DNA of 64,000 nt from Saccopteryx bilineata (lineage: Eukaryota > Chordata > Mammalia > Chiroptera > Emballonuridae): contig NC_089492.1 in assembly GCF_036850765.1 (NCBI RefSeq), positions 204,785,681 to 204,849,680 of the forward strand. The letters are read 5' to 3'. Shown here piece by piece: positions 25,817 to 35,830 of this stretch (position 1 is the first letter of the stretch; each line of letters starts with the position of its first letter). The notes beneath the pieces are model-generated. The model had not been told where the DNA came from. It made no database searches and saw nothing but the letters and a program-made list of their open reading frames with translations. A program made the translations under genes and the position numbers.

Positions 25817-26210
25817 GCCCTGGCCGGTTGGCTCAGCAGTAGAGCATTGGCCTAGCGTGTGGGGGACCCGGGTTCGATTCCCGGCCAGGGCACATAGGAG
25901 AAGCGCCCATTTGCTTCTCCACCCCCACCCCCTCCTTCCTCTCTGTCTCTCTCTTCCCCTCCCGCAGCCAAGGCTCCATTGGAGCAAAGATGGCCCGGGC
26001 GCTGGGGATGGCTCCTTGGCCTCTGCCCCAGGCGCTAGAGTGGCTCTGGTCGCGGCAGAGCAGCCCCCTGGAAGGGCAGAGCATCGCCCCCTGGCGGGCA
26101 GAGTGTCGCCCCTGGTGGGCGTGCCTGGTGGATCCCGGTCGGGCGCATGCGGGAGTCTGACTGTCTCTCCCTGTTTCCAGCTTTGAAAAAATAAATAAAT
26201 AAATAAATAA
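25817..26210 (+). mobile_element. Rhin-1-type SINE, long form
   Basis: The near-consensus head has an intact B box ('gggttcgattcccggcc'). The body contains the duplicated 'ggcagagcatcgccccctgg' / 'ggcagagtgtcgcccctgg' module (26070-26120), and the tail is (AAAT)n. A perfect 16-bp target-site duplication, 'aaaatgaatgagatag', lies at 25801-25816 and 26211-26226. It is inserted in the 3'UTR of L1 copy A. Confidence 0.97.
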
Positions 26211-26289
26211 AAAATGAATGAGATAGTAAACTTTTTTTATGTGTATTTTACCAAAATAAAGAAAGCTTTTCTTTAAGTAGACAGAGATA

Positions 26290-27223
26290 AATGTTAAAGG
26301 TAGAAATTAATACAGACTTTTCAGGAGAAATTATACAAGATAGATCACAATGCATAAATATCTTTAAAGTGATTTAAAAAATAACTGTTAACCTATGTCC
26401 AGAGAAAATAACCCTTAGAAATTAAAGTTAAGAGAAACTTTTTCAGACAGGAGTTAGAAAATTTATTGCCAGCAGACCTGTATTACAAGAACTATCAAAG
26501 GCTGAAGGAAAATGATACCAAATGAAAGCTGATATTGTTACAGAGAAATAAAGATTATATATTATAAATATTTGGGTAAATACAGAAGATTTCTTTTATA
26601 TTTAAATTTCATCAAAACATGGGCAATTTAAGCAAAGATAATAATAATGTAATATGATATTGTAAAACATGTTTAGAAGTAAAATACATGACTAATAGAA
26701 AAATGTATGAAAGAAGAGAAATTGAAGCAAATTGTTGTATGGGCTTTACATTTTATGTGAAGTGATATGTCATTATTTAAAGAGAAACTGTGATGAGTTA
26801 ACCATGTAAACCAAACCTAGATAAATAACATAAATTAAGTAATTTAAAATATGCCACTAATAAATCAATAGCTGAGACAAAATAAAACATTAAAAATTTT
26901 CAATTAATCAAGAAAAAGTAGGAGAAAAGAGGGAAAAAAGAGAATAAGGAACAGACGGGAATGAAAGAAAACAGAGGGTAAAATGGTAGTTGCAGACCCA
27001 ACCATACCATAATAAAATTAAATAGTCTAAAATGCTCTGAGTAATAGATAATTACTGTTATATCTAATTATAAAGTAAGATCTAACTATATATTGTTGTC
27101 TATAAGAAATTCACTTTATGGGTGATGGGTATGCAACATAATCAAATGTCAAAATAACCTGGAGATGTTGTCACTGAACATATGTACTGTGATTTATCAA
27201 TGTCACCCCATTAAAATTAATAA

Positions 27224-27266
<43 letters not shown>

Positions 27267-28240
27267 AAGAAATTCACTTTAAATATAAAGGTGCAGATAG
27301 TTAAAAGTAGAAGAGTGGAAAACAAGTTCTCCTGTGCAAACAATGAAAGCTGGATGGAAAATGTCAAGCCAACAATTTTGTCAATAATTTGACAAAATAG
27401 ACCAGAAAAAATATTACTAGAGATTAAAAAAAAGCATTTCATAATGATATAGGTGACACTCCAATAAAAATGTATATACACACAATATTAGAGCTTCAAA
27501 TTATTTGAATCAAGATTTTATAAAACTGTACAAAAAATAGAAAAATAAACAATTATAAGAGAAAATTTCAACACGGTTTTCAATAATTGATAGAACAAAC
27601 AGACAGAAAAATCACTAAGGCAATAAATAGGACATTCGATTAACATAAACATCTCTCATCTGGACCTGATTAACATAAACATCCCATCCAACATAAGGAG
27701 ATCACAATCTTTTCAAGTGCATATGAAACCTTTACCAAGACAGACTATATATTGGGCCATTATATAAACCCTAATAAATGTAAATAATTTAAATAATACA
27801 GGTTATGTTTATGACCACAAAAAAATTGAATTTGATATTTATAATGAAAGATATCTAAGAAATCCCAACTATTGGAAATTAAATGGCATGTTTTCAAACA
27901 AAATATGTGTCTTAGAAGAAATTATAAGAAAAATTAAAAAACATTTTAACTGAATTAAGATAAAATGCAATATATAGACATTTGTATGATGAAGTTAAAA
28001 CAGTACACTGTGGAAACTGTATAGCTTTAAACTCTTTAAGAAAAAATAAAAATCAATAATCTAAGCATCCAGCTTAAGAGGCTAGAAAAAGAACAGTTAA
28101 AATCCAAGGAAGTAAAAAGGAAAAAATAAAGATAACAGAGATTAAAATAATAGACAAGCTTTAGAAAACTAATAAAACCAAATCCCATTTTATTGAAAAA
28201 AAATCAAGAAAATTGAAAATTTCTAGCAACTATCTAATTA
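26290..28240 (+). mobile_element. Old sense L1 copy B, 5' portion
   Basis: Bases 26440-26530 resemble the L1 ORF1 C-terminal region ('ttgccagcagacctgtatta', then 'aaggctgaaggaaaatgata'). Bases 27280-28230 resemble the ORF2 endonuclease and linker ('gaccacaaaaaaattgaatt', 'gaaatcccaactattggaaa'). All frames are broken. A 148-bp young L1 tail (27119-27266) is nested inside. The copy resumes after the pogo-like element at 28241-28563. Confidence 0.7.
27119..27266 (+). mobile_element. Severely 5'-truncated L1 (3' end only)
   Basis: Only about 105 bases of L1 3' end ('gggtgatgggtatgcaac' to 'tcaccccattaaaatt') plus an (AAAT)n tail are present. The direct repeats 'aagaaattcacttta' at 27104-27118 and 27267-27281 are identical. 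The same 3' end occurs at 38120-38225, so this is one of the smallest recognisable products of that L1 lineage. Confidence 0.93.
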
Positions 28241-28563
28241 CCGTATTTCCCCATCTATAAGATGCACCTTTTTAAAAAAAATCTGGGGTCTAAAAACTGG
28301 GTGCATCTTATACAGTCGTTGTAGAAGTGTGGTGTTTCAAGTGCCATAGATGGGACTGAGGACAAGGCAACATATGAAGACAGCGATTCATCATCCGACA
28401 CAGATGAGGACAAGCTAATGGATGAGAGCTTTGACAGTGATGAGGAGTTGTATGAATTTTATGATGAATAAAACCTGAGTTCAGTAACTTTATGTAATAC
28501 ATTTTTTTTTTTCAAATTTCAGGCCCCCAAATTAAGGAGCGTCTTATACATGGGGAAATACGG
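28241..28563. mobile_element. Pogo-like miniature DNA transposon
   Basis: Inverted repeats start 'ccgtatttccccatctataa' on the left and, reverse-complemented at the right, 'ccgtatttccccatgtataa'. TA flanks both ends (28239-28240, 28564-28565). The interior carries a plus-strand acidic C-terminal frame (see 28331-28471) but no catalytic core. The 323-bp length and TA duplication support a non-autonomous Tc1/mariner-pogo class derivative. Confidence 0.85.
28331..28471 (+). pseudogene. Acidic C-terminal tail of a pogo-type transposase
   Basis: One frame reads an acidic tail including 'GTEDKATYEDSDSSSDTDED' and ending 'SDEELYEFYDE' before a TAA at about 28469. Acidic Asp/Glu/Ser tails are typical of pogo-class transposases. 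Nothing upstream encodes the DNA-binding or DDE domain. It would not be translated from its own start here. The family assignment is inferred. Confidence 0.55.
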
Positions 28564-28565
28564 TA

Positions 28566-29574
28566 AAACCTGCACCTACATTGTTTATACTATTTATCAC
28601 AATTTTACTAAGATCAGAAATAAGAGTGCCCATTGTTATCACTTCTATTCAACATTGTACTAGAGGTTCTAGCCAATTCAATAAGGCAAAAAAAATAGAA
28701 ATAAACAGCATTCGTTTTGGAAAAATTGCTGATGACATTGATCAGGTATATAGAAAATCCCAAAGAACAATAAATAAATTAATAAATAAGTAATAAGCTA
28801 CTAGAATTTAAAAGAGAGCTTAGCAAGGTTATAGGATAAGAATTCAATCTATAAAATCAAAATTTTTTTATTTAAGAAAAAATATTTTTATACATAAGCA
28901 TAAGTCAATTTGAACATGAAATTTTAAAAATACTATTTATGACAATATCAAAACAGAGAATACATAGAAATAAATTTAACAAAATATATATAGAACTTGT
29001 ATACTAAAACTACAATATATTGCTGAGAGTTATTAAAGAATAGGTAAGTAGAGATATTTATATATAGATTGAAAGTTTTAATATCCTTAATATATCAATT
29101 CTTTCCAAACTTATCTTTAAATTCAATGCAGTTCCAATCATAATGGAAGGAAGCTTCTACTGTAGAAACTAACAACTTTTATTTAAAATGTATATAAAAA
29201 TACAAAGAAAATAAAATAAGCAAATTTTTTTGAAATTGAGAACAAAGGTAAGTAACATATATTCAGTTCAAGACCTACAACAAAATTATAATATTGGCAA
29301 ACAAATGGACAAAGATGTTGATTTGGAGCAGAATAAGTAATGCATACAGAATTAAATCTTACATTCATGGTTATTTGATTTTCCAACAAAGGCACCGAGA
29401 TAATTGGTTGGGGAAAGAATAGTGTTTTCAACAAGTTGTGTTGGAAAACTGGATATCTATATAAAAACAATATGCCTTCATTTTGACTTCACACAAATAT
29501 CAACATGAAATGACTCATAGACTTAAATATAAAAGCTAAAACTGTGTTAAACTTCTGGAAAAATATCAGTGGAG
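28566..29574 (+). mobile_element. Old sense L1 copy B, reverse-transcriptase portion
   Basis: Translation in the plus frame at 28600-28790 gives L1 reverse-transcriptase remnants such as 'SQFNKAKKIEI', followed by 'IADDIDQVYRKSQ' at the catalytic motif position (canonical FADD-type). Downstream text ('ccttaatatatcaattcttt', 'gttccaatcataatgg') is the post-RT region. It is interrupted at 29575 by the young L1 and resumes at 38260. Confidence 0.85.
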
Positions 29575-29590
29575 AAAATCTACATGACCT
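29575..29590. repeat. Left target-site duplication of the 8.65-kb L1
   Basis: 'aaaatctacatgacct' is identical to 38244-38259. The 16-bp length is typical of L1 integration. Confidence 0.95.
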
Positions 29591-30953
29591 GACCTGGGAG
29601 AGACAAGATGGCGCTGGAGTAGGAGGACGTACCAACATCTACCTCCAAGAACCAAAGTGGATTACAAACTAATTTTATGAACTATCATCTGGAAAAACCA
29701 ACTTGGGACTAAACTAAGAGGACTCTTCAACCAAGGAATGCTGAAGAAGCCACACAGAGACTGGTAGGAAAAGTGGAAATGGGGAAAAGAGTAGAGGGCT
29801 GCCCAGCACCCCGGAGCGAATGTCAGCAGGGAGAGACTCGTGTGGCGGAAAGTGAGTTTAGCAGAGGGGGAAGGGTCCTGAGCCCCAGGAACAAAGCCCC
29901 AGCCTGCAGCCCCAGACCTCAGAAGAGGCGTAAGGACAGTATTTAGCTGGAAACAAGTTGGGATACTGTTTTTGAGAAAGAGTCTGATTTCTCAGACCCA
30001 GGATCCTTCTTAAAGGGACTGCGCAGAACATCTCCCTCATAACCACCCACCCGGGGCTCCTGGGGATGGGGTGAGAGAGGAGAGGACCAGAATAACAGGA
30101 AGAGAGTGTAATCTAGGAGGCACAGGGAGAAGCATTTTGGGAGATAGCCACCCTAACCCCTGGGACGGGTCACTCCCCAAAGCTGAAGTGAATATTTCCC
30201 CCAGAAACAGCAATACCAGCAAAGGGAAGCAGGAGAGCAGCCAAACAAGCTCCCCGGGGCATTCAGAGCAGAGTCGCATAGAAGAAGGAAGCTTTTGGGT
30301 CTACAGTAGTGAGTCTTAGGGTCCGAGCTGCAACGTCCCCACCCACGTGGCTGAGGGCGCGCCAGAGGGCAGGCGGCAGCAGGAGACAAAAGTGCGGTTC
30401 TGCTGGCAGGGGCGGAAGCCAGGTGGCCAACACTGGGCTCAGGTGTGAGCTCAGTCTTGCCCAGCTGGGGAGAAGGGGGCGTGCAAAAGCGGTCAAGCTC
30501 AGCTGCCGGCAGCCTGTAATCCAGCCTTCAGGGGGAAAAGGGCGGGAACCCTGGAAAGGGTGGAGACCAGCCCCTGAGCAAGGGCAGAGGAGCACAGCCT
30601 TGCCCTGCCTATGCAACCCAGGCTTGCGGTCTGACTTGGTAGCTGGCTCCTCCTGTGGGGGTGGAGCCAAAAGCCCAGAAGAGGCGGAGTTCCGCTATTG
30701 AGCTGAGCTTGGGAACACAGTTCTGCCCAGCAGTAGAGCCAAGGCTAGCAGCCGTTCGTCGAGTGGGCTCCTCCTGCAAGGGCAGGGCAAAAGCCCGGAA
30801 ATAGGTGGAGACCCGCAGCTGAGCAAAGGTGCTCGCCAGTGCCCTCAGGACCGAGCATAACGTCACACACAGGGGCGGGGCAAAGGCCAAGGCCACCAAC
30901 ACTTGTGAACACGAGCACGTGATCACAGCCACTCCTGTGAAGAGAAAATTCAG
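29591..30953 (+). promoter_or_regulatory. L1 5'UTR / internal promoter
   Basis: The region is GC- and CpG-richer than its surroundings, starts at the L1 'agacaagatggcgctgga' motif and ends just before ORF1. Bases 30645-30690 and 30766-30812 are related ('ggctcctcctg' then 'aaaagccc'), offset by 121 bp, so part of the promoter is tandemly repeated. A YY1-type core (aagatggc) is present at 29615-29622. L1 5'UTRs of this type act as RNA polymerase II promoters. Activity here is not established. Confidence 0.75.
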
Positions 30954-31889
30954 AGGCAGAGAAATACAACACAAATAAACCAAGAGAAATCCCCAGAAAA
31001 GGACCTAAGTGAAGAGATATAACCAAATTACCAGATGCAGAGTTTAAAATAACAATTGTTAGCATGCTCAAAGATATCAGAACAACTATAGATGGCCATT
31101 ACAAAAACCTAAATAAAGAGATAACAAATATAAAAAAAGGACATTGAAATAATAAAAAAGAATCAGTCAGAAATGATGAATACAATATCTGAAATAAAGA
31201 ATACAATGGAAGGAATTAAAAGCAGGATGGATGAAGCAGAGAATCGAATCAGTGAGTTAGAGGACACAATAAATAAAGGCACAGAAGCAGAGCAGAAAAA
31301 AGAAAAGAGACTCAAAAAGTCTGAGGAAACTCTAAGAGAGCTCTGAGACAACATGAAGAGAAATAACATCCGTATCATAGGGGTTCCTGAAAAAGAAGAG
31401 AAAGAATAAGGGATAGAGACTTTGTTCAAACATATTATAGCAAAAAACTTCCCCCAATTAAGGCAGGAAAACATTACACATGTTCAGGAAGCACAGAGAA
31501 CTCCATTAAGGAGAAACCCAAAGAAAGCAACACCAAGACACATCATAATTAAAATACCAAAGCTAAATGATAAAGAGAAAATATTAAAAGCTGCTAGAGA
31601 TAAAAAGACTATCACCTACAAAGGAGCCCCCATAAGGATGACTTCTGACTTCTCAACAGAAACACTTGAGGCCAGAAGGGAATGGCAAGAAATATTCAAA
31701 GTAATGCAGAACAAGAACCTACAACCAAGACTACTTTATCCATCAAGGCTATCATTTAAAATTGAAGGAGAAATAAAAAGCTTTACAGACAAAAAAAAAA
31801 CTCAAGGAATTCACTGCAACCAAACCAAAGCTGCAAGAAATGCTAAGGAACCTGTTGTAAACAGATCAAAGGAAAAAAAAAGAATATAG
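30954..31889 (+). pseudogene. L1 ORF1 pseudogene
   Basis: The reconstructed order matches L1 ORF1p, an RNA-binding trimeric chaperone. The N-terminal portion includes 'LPDAEFKITIVSMLKDI'. A coiled-coil stretch follows (about 31150-31340, 'MDEAENRISELEDTINK'). The RRM region contains 'RNNIRIIGVPE', and the C-terminal domain has 'ARREWQEIFKVMQNKNLQPR'. Breaks seen: the expected start codon reads AGG, one base is missing near 31013, a frameshift lies in the A-run near 31135, and stops occur at about 31344 and 31407. Only 31422-31889 remains open. It is non-functional. Confidence 0.92.
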
Positions 31890-31920
31890 CAAAAGAGGAA
31901 TACAGTTTCAAAGAAAAAAA

Positions 31921-34900
31921 ATGGCAATAAACAATTACATATCAGTAATAACCTTAAATGTTAATGGATTAAATGATCCGATCAAGAGACATAGGGTAGC
32001 TGCATGGATAAGAAAACAGGACCCATACATATGCTATCTACAAGAGACACACCTTAAATCAAAAGATGCACACAGACTGAAGATAAAAGGATGGAAAAAA
32101 AAATATTTCACGCAAATGGAAATGAAATAAAAGCTGGGGTAGCGATACTTATATCACACAAAATGGACTTTAAAACCAAGACCATAGTTAGAGATAAAGA
32201 AGGTCACTACATAATGATAAAGGGAGCAATCCAAAAGGAAGATATAACCATTATAAATATCTACACACCTAATATAGGAGCACCTAAATATATAAAGCAG
32301 ACTTTGATGGACTTAAAGGGCGAGATCGACAGCAATACTATAATAGTAGGGGATTTCAATACTCCATTAACATCATTAGATAGATCCTCAAGAAAGAAAA
32401 TCAACAAAGAAACAGCAGACTTAAAGGACATATTAGATCAACTCGATTTAATAGATATCTTCAGAACCTTTCACCCTAAAACAGCAGAATATACATTCTT
32501 TTCAATTGCTCATGGTACATTCTCTAGAATAGACCACATGTTAGGGCACAAAAGCGGTCTCAAAAATTTAAGAAGATTGAAATCATATCGAGCACTTTCT
32601 CTGATCACAATGGCATTAAACTAGAAATCAATCACAATAGAAAAATTGAAAAACATTCAAACACTTGGAAACTAAATAGCACGTTATTAAATAACAAATG
32701 GGTTAACATTGAGGTCAAAGAAGAAATTAAAAACTTCCTAGAAACAAACGATAATGAGCATACATCAACTCAAAGTTTATGGGACACAGCAAAAGCAGTC
32801 CTGAGAGGGAAGTTTATAGCATTACAGGCATACCTCAAGAAGCTAGAAAAAGCTCAAATAAACAACTTAACCCTGCATCTAAAAGAACTAAAAAAAGAAC
32901 AGCAAGTAAAGCCCAGAGCTAGTAGAAGGAAGGAAATAATAAAGATCAGAGCAGAAATAAATGACACAGAGGCTAAAGAAACAATACAGAGGATCAATGA
33001 AACCAGGAGCTGGTTCTTTGAAAAGGTAAACAAGATCAATGAACCTTTAACGAGACTCACCAAGAAAAAAAGAGAGAGGACTCAAATAAATAAAATTAGA
33101 AACGAGAGTGGAGAAATAACAACTGACACAACCGAGATACAAAATATTGTAAGAAAATACTATGAAGAACTGTATGCCAAAAAACTAGACAATCTAGATG
33201 AAATGGACAAATTCCTTGAATCATATAACCTTCCAAAAATCAATCTGGAAGAATCAGAAAACCTAAACAGACCAATTACAACAAATGAGATTGAAACAGC
33301 TATCAAAAAAAAAATCCCAAAAAAGAAAAGTCCTGGGCCTGATGGCTTCACAAGTGAATTCTACCAAATATTCAAAGAAGAACTAACTCCTATCCTTCTC
33401 AAGCTATTTCAAAAAATTCAAGAGGAAGAAAGATTTCCAAACTCCTTTTATGAGGCAAGCATAATTCTGATTCCAAAACCAGGCAAAGACAACACAAAAA
33501 AAGAAAATTATAGGCCAATATCCCTGATGAACTTAGATGCAAAAATCCTCAACAAAATATTAGCAAACCGGATCCAGCAATATATGAAAAAAATCATACA
33601 CCATGATCAAGTGGGATTTATTCTGGGGAGGCAAGGCTGGTACAATATTCACAAATCAATCAATGTGATTCATCACATAAACAAAAGAAAGGAGAAAAAC
33701 CACATAATAATTTCAATAGATGCAGAAAAAGCATTTGATAAAGTCCAGCACCCATTCATGATCAAAACTCTCAGCAAAGTGGGAATACAGGGAACATACC
33801 TCAACATGATAAAGGCCATCTATGACAAACCCACAGCCAACATCATACTCAATGGGCAAAAATTAAAAGCAATCCCCTTAAGATCAGGAACAAGGCAGGG
33901 GTGACCCCTTTCACCACTCTTATTCAACATAGTTCTGGAAGTTCTAGCCACAGCAATCAGACAGAAAAAGAAATAAAAGGCATCCAAATTGGAAAAAAAG
34001 AAGTAAAACTATCATTATTTGCAGAAGATAAGATATTGTATATAGAAAACCCTAAAGTCTCAATCAAAAAACTACTAGACCTGATAAATGAATTCGGCAC
34101 GGTGGCAGGATATAAAATCAATACTCAGAAATCAGAGGCATTTTTATACACTAATAATGAAGTGTCAGAAAGAGAAATCAAGGAATCAATCCCCTTTACC
34201 ATTGCAACCAAAAAAATAAAGTACCTAGGAATAAATCTAACCAAGGAGATTAAAGACTTGTACTCGGAATATTATAAAACATTGATAAAAGAAATCAGGG
34301 AAGATACGAATAAATGGAGGCATATACCGTGCTCATGGTTAGGAAGAATAAACATCATTAAAATGTCTATATTACCCAAAGCAATTTATAAATTCAATGC
34401 AATAGTGATTAAAATACCGATGACTTACTTCAAAGACATAGAACACATATTCCAAAAATTTATATGGAACCAAAAGAGAACACGAATAGCCTCAGCAATC
34501 TTGAAAAGGAAGAATAAAGCGGGAGGTATCACACTTCTGGATATCAAGTTATATTATAAGGCCATTGGACTCAAAACAGCATGGTACTGGCATAAGAACA
34601 GGCACATAGATCAATGGAACAGAACTGAGAACCCAGAAATAAGCCCACAGCTCTATGGACAACTGATATTTGACAAAGGAGGAAAGGAAATACAATGGAG
34701 TAAAGACAGCCTCTTCAACAAATGGTGTTGGGAAAATTGGACAGCTACCTGCAAAAAAATGAAACTAGACCACCAACTTACACCACTCACAAAAATAAAC
34801 TCAAAAGGGATAAAAGACTTAAATGTAAGCCATGAAATCATAAGCATCTTAGAAGAAAACATAGGCAGTAAGCTCTCTGACATCTGTTGCAGCAATATAT

Positions 34901-35745
34901 TTGCTGATTTGTCTCCACAGAAAAGTGAAATAAAAGACAGGATAAACAAATGGGACTTTATCAAACTAAAAAGCTTCTGCACAGCTAAAGACAATAAGAA
35001 CAGAATAAAAAGACAAACTACACAATGGGAGAATATATTTGACATTGCGTCTGATAAGGGGTTAATAACCAAAATTTATAAAGAACTTGTAAAACTTAAT
35101 ACCAGGAAGACAAGCAATCCAATCCAAAAATGGGCAAAAGAAATGAATAGACACTTCTCCAAAGAGGACACACAGATGGCCAATAGGCATATGAAAAAAT
35201 GTTCAACATCACTAATGATCAGAGAAATGCAAATTAAAACCACAATGAGATATCACCTCACACCAGTCAGAATGGCGCTCATCAATAAAACAACACAGAA
35301 TAAGTGCTGGCAAGGATGTGGAGAAAAGGGAACCCTCCTGCACTGCTGGTGGGAATGCAGACTGGTGCAGCCACTGTGGAAAACAGTATGAAGACTCCTC
35401 AAGAAATTAAAAATCGAACTGCCTTTTGACCCAGCTATACCACTGTTAGGAATATACCCCAAGAACACTATAGCACTGTTTGAAAAGAAGAAATGCACCC
35501 CGATGTTAATGGCAGCATTGTTCACAATAGCAAAGATCTGGAAACAGCCCAAGTGTCCATCAGAGGACGAGTGGATTAAAAAGCTTTGGTATATATATAC
35601 TATGGAATACTACTCAGTCATAAGAAATGATGACATAGGTTCTTTTACAACAACATGGATGGGCCTTGATAACATTATACTGAGCGAAAGATGTAAATCA
35701 GAAAAAACTAAGAACTATATGATTCCATACATAGGTGGGACATAA
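31921..35745 (+). pseudogene. L1 ORF2 pseudogene (endonuclease-reverse transcriptase)
   Basis: The length (3,825 bp, about 1,275 codons) equals a complete L1 ORF2. Endonuclease residues are visible: 'NVNGLNDPIKRHR', 'LQETHL', 'VGDFNT' and '[10 protein letters not shown]'. The reverse transcriptase has '[18 protein letters not shown]', '[10 protein letters not shown]' and '[15 protein letters not shown]'. Its catalytic motif reads FAED (34018-34029) where FADD is usual. The C-terminal zinc knuckle '[18 protein letters not shown]' is present. Breaks: an A-run frameshift near 32100, a frameshift near 32570, a TGA at 33902, a one-base deletion near 33962 and a TGA at 35389. The frame is otherwise long and open, so inactivation is fairly recent. 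Confidence 0.95.
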
Positions 35746-35830
35746 AGATGAGACTCAGAGACATGGACAACAGTTTTGGGGGTACAGGGGGGGAGGAGAG
35801 GGAGGTGTTGGGGGAGGAGAGGGGCACAAA

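Larger units (their letters stand above)
23200..26275 (+). mobile_element. Old sense L1 copy A (near-complete ORF2 region)
   Basis: The L1 landmarks run in order. The ORF2 start is at about 23560 ('cagtaattactttaaatgta', encoding the conserved 'VITLNVNG'). Endonuclease-region sequence follows after the nested MER2 (23930-24500). The C-terminal segments lie at 24880-25600 ('tgggagataatatttgtc', 'ccacaatgagattactacct', 'ctgggtatatacacaaaag'), and the 3'UTR ends near 26275 ('gtgtattttaccaaaataaa'). Stops are frequent and no domain stays open. It is interrupted by MER2 (23659-23890) and a Rhin-1 SINE (25817-26210). Confidence 0.8.

Noticed and set aside
25748..26186. Open frames of 80-110 codons on both strands across SINE bodies, reading as proline- or arginine-rich 'proteins'
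   Set aside because: They coincide with Rhin-1 SINEs and recur at 20331, 21038, 36135, 38970 and 58903. They are by-products of GC-rich repeat sequence, not genes.
30263..30701. Overlapping 124-135-codon frames in a GC-rich island, at first sight a possible first exon with a CpG island
   Set aside because: The position is the L1 5'UTR between its 5' end and ORF1; GC richness is the L1 promoter, not a host gene promoter.
34653..35072. A 139-codon minus-strand frame
   Set aside because: It is the shadow of L1 ORF2 on the opposite strand.
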